Shown here: positions 62,221 through 64,000 of the stretch, piece after piece
How the letters are laid out: each line of letters begins with the position of its first letter
How positions within the stretch are numbered: the first letter of the stretch is position 1
Origin: Stercorarius parasiticus
Lineage: Eukaryota; Chordata; Aves; Charadriiformes; Stercorariidae
Assembly: GCA_013396915.1 (NCBI GenBank)
Contig: VWZL01002227.1
Span: 62,001-126,000, forward strand
Length of the DNA: 64,000 nt
Reading direction: 5' to 3'
Position numbers and translations under genes: made by a program
Notes under the pieces: generated by a model
The model's database searches: none
What the model was told of the DNA's origin: nothing
The model's input: the letters and a program-made list of their open reading frames with translations, nothing else

Positions 62221-62289
62221 TAGCATAAATGAAAAGGAAGATCAGAAAGCTGTACTTGGACGATACAGGTCTGATACTACCTTGGACAG
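62221..62289 (+). CDS. SCEL: SCEL coding exon, repeat-like unit 2
   Basis: The exon starts at 62221 (or 62218 with the upstream acceptor) and ends before GTAGGG. Its 69 bases complete a Ser codon and encode SINEKEDQKAVL then GRYRSDTTLD, with the closing Arg split over the next junction. Human sciellin, as I remember it, has a similar NERD...SRYSSDDTLDR segment here. The unit repeats the pattern of the previous exon (AVL, Tyr, Ser, Leu and Arg at the same spacing). It is symmetric in phase. I chose 62221 because it follows CAG and the longer polypyrimidine distance, but the other start cannot be excluded. Confidence 0.9.
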
Positions 62290-64000
62290 GTAGGGTTTTT
62301 TCTGCATTTATCCTATTTTGTGATTCTCAAACCTGTGGGAGGTCTTAAAAATAAAAACAAGAATGAAATCAGTGGGGTTTTAAAATTTTTTCATTTAATT
62401 AGTGCCTAAGTAGAAGACTTTGAATGATTTTTGCATGAATTGTCAAAAAGATGAATAGAAATGCGATTTGAGAAAAGGTTCATTTGACACCTCGGTCTTC
62501 TTTTTCTGTACCAATTTCTGTGTATATTCTTGTCCTCATAAATGTAAGTATCTCTGCACAGATGATATCCACTCCTCCCAGTTTCCTGCTTTTCAAACTA
62601 TAAATCAAAGTCCTATCTCCAATAGTCAAGCACAACATGGCTAAACCCCTTGTTCTTTGCAAATCCTTGCTGTCACTTCATACCACGATCAGTACAAATA
62701 TCAGAATCATATGCTTTTCATACAGGTGCTTAATTTGAATGTCCTCTTCAGCCTTGACCTCTGTTGAGTTCAGACATGACCATGTCTGTGTTTCCAGATT
62801 CTTCTGTGTCACATCTTCAAAATTCAGCCCCCATTAACATCTGGTATCCACAACATGCTGAGGCTATGAGTACCAGCACCTAAATGCACCCTGTGGAAAA
62901 AGTGCACTTATTTGGTTCGATCCAGTGCAATTTTCTTTGATGATCCTTAAATTTACCTTCTCCATAGAAGTCTGGAACAGAGTAGGCTACAGAGCTGAGT
63001 GATATCGCCACTCCATTGATTCTTCTACAGGCTGGTGAATCCTTCTGTATTTGTTCACTCATCACGGGGAAGCCATTCTATAACTTCAATTTACCTATTG
63101 CCTCTTCTCTGTATCTTGTCTATTTCCATATTAGTCTTTTTGATCTGGGGGTCCAAATCTCCATGCAGGTATTTAAGATGGGAGCACACCTTGTATAAAT
63201 AGAGGAGCATAACAATGGGGTTCATTTGCTATTTTCCCTCATACTTCATAATATTGAATTTGCTCTTTTGATTGCTGCTAAGAATTGAGCTTTCATTTTC
63301 ATAACATTATGTATATAACTCCAAGACCTCTTTCCTGAGTGATAATATCTTGTTCAGAGATCAATTGTTTTCTTGGCAGGCATTATTTTGTATCTAAGAA
63401 AAGTGAATGTCATCTGCCGTTTTAGAAATCTGACATGTTAGCAAATGTCTTCTGAAAGCCTTGCCAGTCGGCATTTGTTTTGACTACCATGAGTTAGTGT
63501 CATTGGCAAGCAACATCATCTCACTTTCCCTCTTTTTCAGATAATTTGTGAACATATGGAAAAACACAGGTCTTGTACAGATCCCTCCTTCCACTCTGAA
63601 AAATTGTTGCTATTCCAGACCTTTGTTTCCTACTTTTGAACCAGTTATTCATGCATGAAAAGACCTTCTCTATTACCACATAGGAGATCAGTTTACTTAA
63701 GAGTCCTTAAAGCAAATTTCTATGAAGTTCTTTGGAAATTCAAGTAGAATTGAGTAGAATTGAATCAAGAGTGCGATATCAGCTATGGCACTCTTATCCA
63801 CATGCTCATTGACTTAAAAACAATTTTTAAGGCTTGATTTTCATGCATAGAAGATTACGAATTTTGAAGTCATAGGACAATTCCAGTTTCTACAGTGTCG
63901 CTGAACAGCATTGTCTTTTCGTACTCTATCTATCTATGTCTTTTTGCTTTATGCGGAGTTATGAGGATGTCTGAATTATTTCAGGTTGTAAGCTGACTTT
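62290..64000 (+). other. SCEL: SCEL intron, continues beyond the window
   Basis: No further sciellin exon is recognised up to the window end. The next expected unit would also end in a Leu-x-x-Arg-like pattern before GT. Candidate CAGGT sites, such as the one near 62725, lack a matching open unit and acceptor. The right half is occupied by an ancient CR1. Confidence 0.7.
63085..63840 (-). mobile_element. Ancient CR1/L3-like element in SCEL intron
   Basis: The plus strand shows, in the right order, degraded antisense text of old amniote CR1 elements. The pieces are 'ttcataatattgaatttgct', 'gactgctgct'-like text, 'ccaagacctctttcctgagt', 'cagataatttgtgaacatat', 'ctccttccactctgaaaa', 'ttgaaccagttattcatgca', 'gaaaagaccttctc', 'ttaagagtccttaaagcaaa', 'tggaaattcaagtagaat' and 'cttatccacatgctcattga'. 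On the minus strand this runs through the RT domain. No open frame survives. It is far more decayed than the young CR1 copies elsewhere in the window. Confidence 0.75.

Larger units (their letters stand above)
57153..64000 (+). other. SCEL: SCEL (sciellin) gene, 5' part
   Basis: The gene spans at least the ATG exon at 57153-57226 and coding exons at 61075-61192, 61825-61887 and 62221-62289, and continues past the window end. Spliced together they give 97 codons plus two bases in one frame. The product is recognised by INKRRTLLQDNSWIKKRPEE, which nearly equals the N-terminal region of human sciellin as I remember it, and by the following DENYGR and SRY/GRY...LDR units. Sciellin is a precursor of the cornified envelope in stratified epithelia, with a repeat domain and a C-terminal LIM domain; those parts lie beyond this window. 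Visible introns are 3848, 632 and 333 bases. Confidence 0.92.

Noticed and set aside
62660..62730. Next SCEL exon ending at the CAGGT near 62725
   Set aside because: The frame upstream gives no sciellin-like unit and there is no acceptor with a pyrimidine tract at a suitable distance.

Overview
This window is vertebrate nuclear DNA, almost certainly from a bird. It is intron-rich and gene-poor. It carries many copies of the CR1 non-LTR retrotransposon with the avian-type 3' terminal repeat (ATTCTATGAT-like units), and one solo LTR whose layout and 5-base target duplication suit an avian ERVL-type element. Codon and splice structure are eukaryotic; no bacterial, plasmid or CRISPR feature is present. 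I cannot fix the species.

The only protein-coding gene I can support is the 5' part of SCEL (sciellin, a cornified-envelope precursor) on the + strand. Its ATG exon lies at 57153-57226 and three more coding exons lie at 61075-61192, 61825-61887 and 62221-62289. Reading frame and splice phase agree across all four (97 codons plus two bases). The gene runs out of the window to the right. The ATG exon sits between two GC/CpG-rich patches (about 56580-56880 and 57240-57640) that look like promoter or regulatory DNA.

Layout from left to right: 1-2240, a long CR1 (+) followed by a CR1 fragment (-). 2241-14170, unique intergenic DNA with a tRNA-SINE-like relic near 7120. 14200-14706, a (CCCTT)n tract and a CR1 (-). 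14707-25645, intergenic DNA with a duplicated promoter-like module at 22471 and 24774. 25648-36968, a dense retrotransposon cluster: three long CR1s (-), a CR1 (+) inside a falsely duplicated segment, a solo LTR with perfect GTCTG target duplications, and another CR1 (+). 36969-56580, mostly unique intergenic DNA, with an ancient CR1 and a mis-assembled microsatellite patch at 41.7-43.9 kb. 57-64 kb, SCEL, with an ancient CR1 in its last visible intron.

The draft assembly shapes several apparent features. One 466-base N run (26118-26583) replaces the reverse-transcriptase core of a CR1. Single-N joints at 3952, 14241, 34183, 42013, 43016 and 43262 mark contig joins. The join at 34183 creates an artificial 1256-base tandem duplication. 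Those at 42013, 43016 and 43262 are best explained by two contigs placed in swapped order.

The most interesting observations are a nearly identical inverted CR1 pair that shares the same in-frame TGA, the duplicated CCAAT/CRE/TATA-like module, the modular phase-2 exons of SCEL with a TAGCAG tandem acceptor, and a perfect 24-base palindrome at 50757-50780. I found no wholly new coding system.
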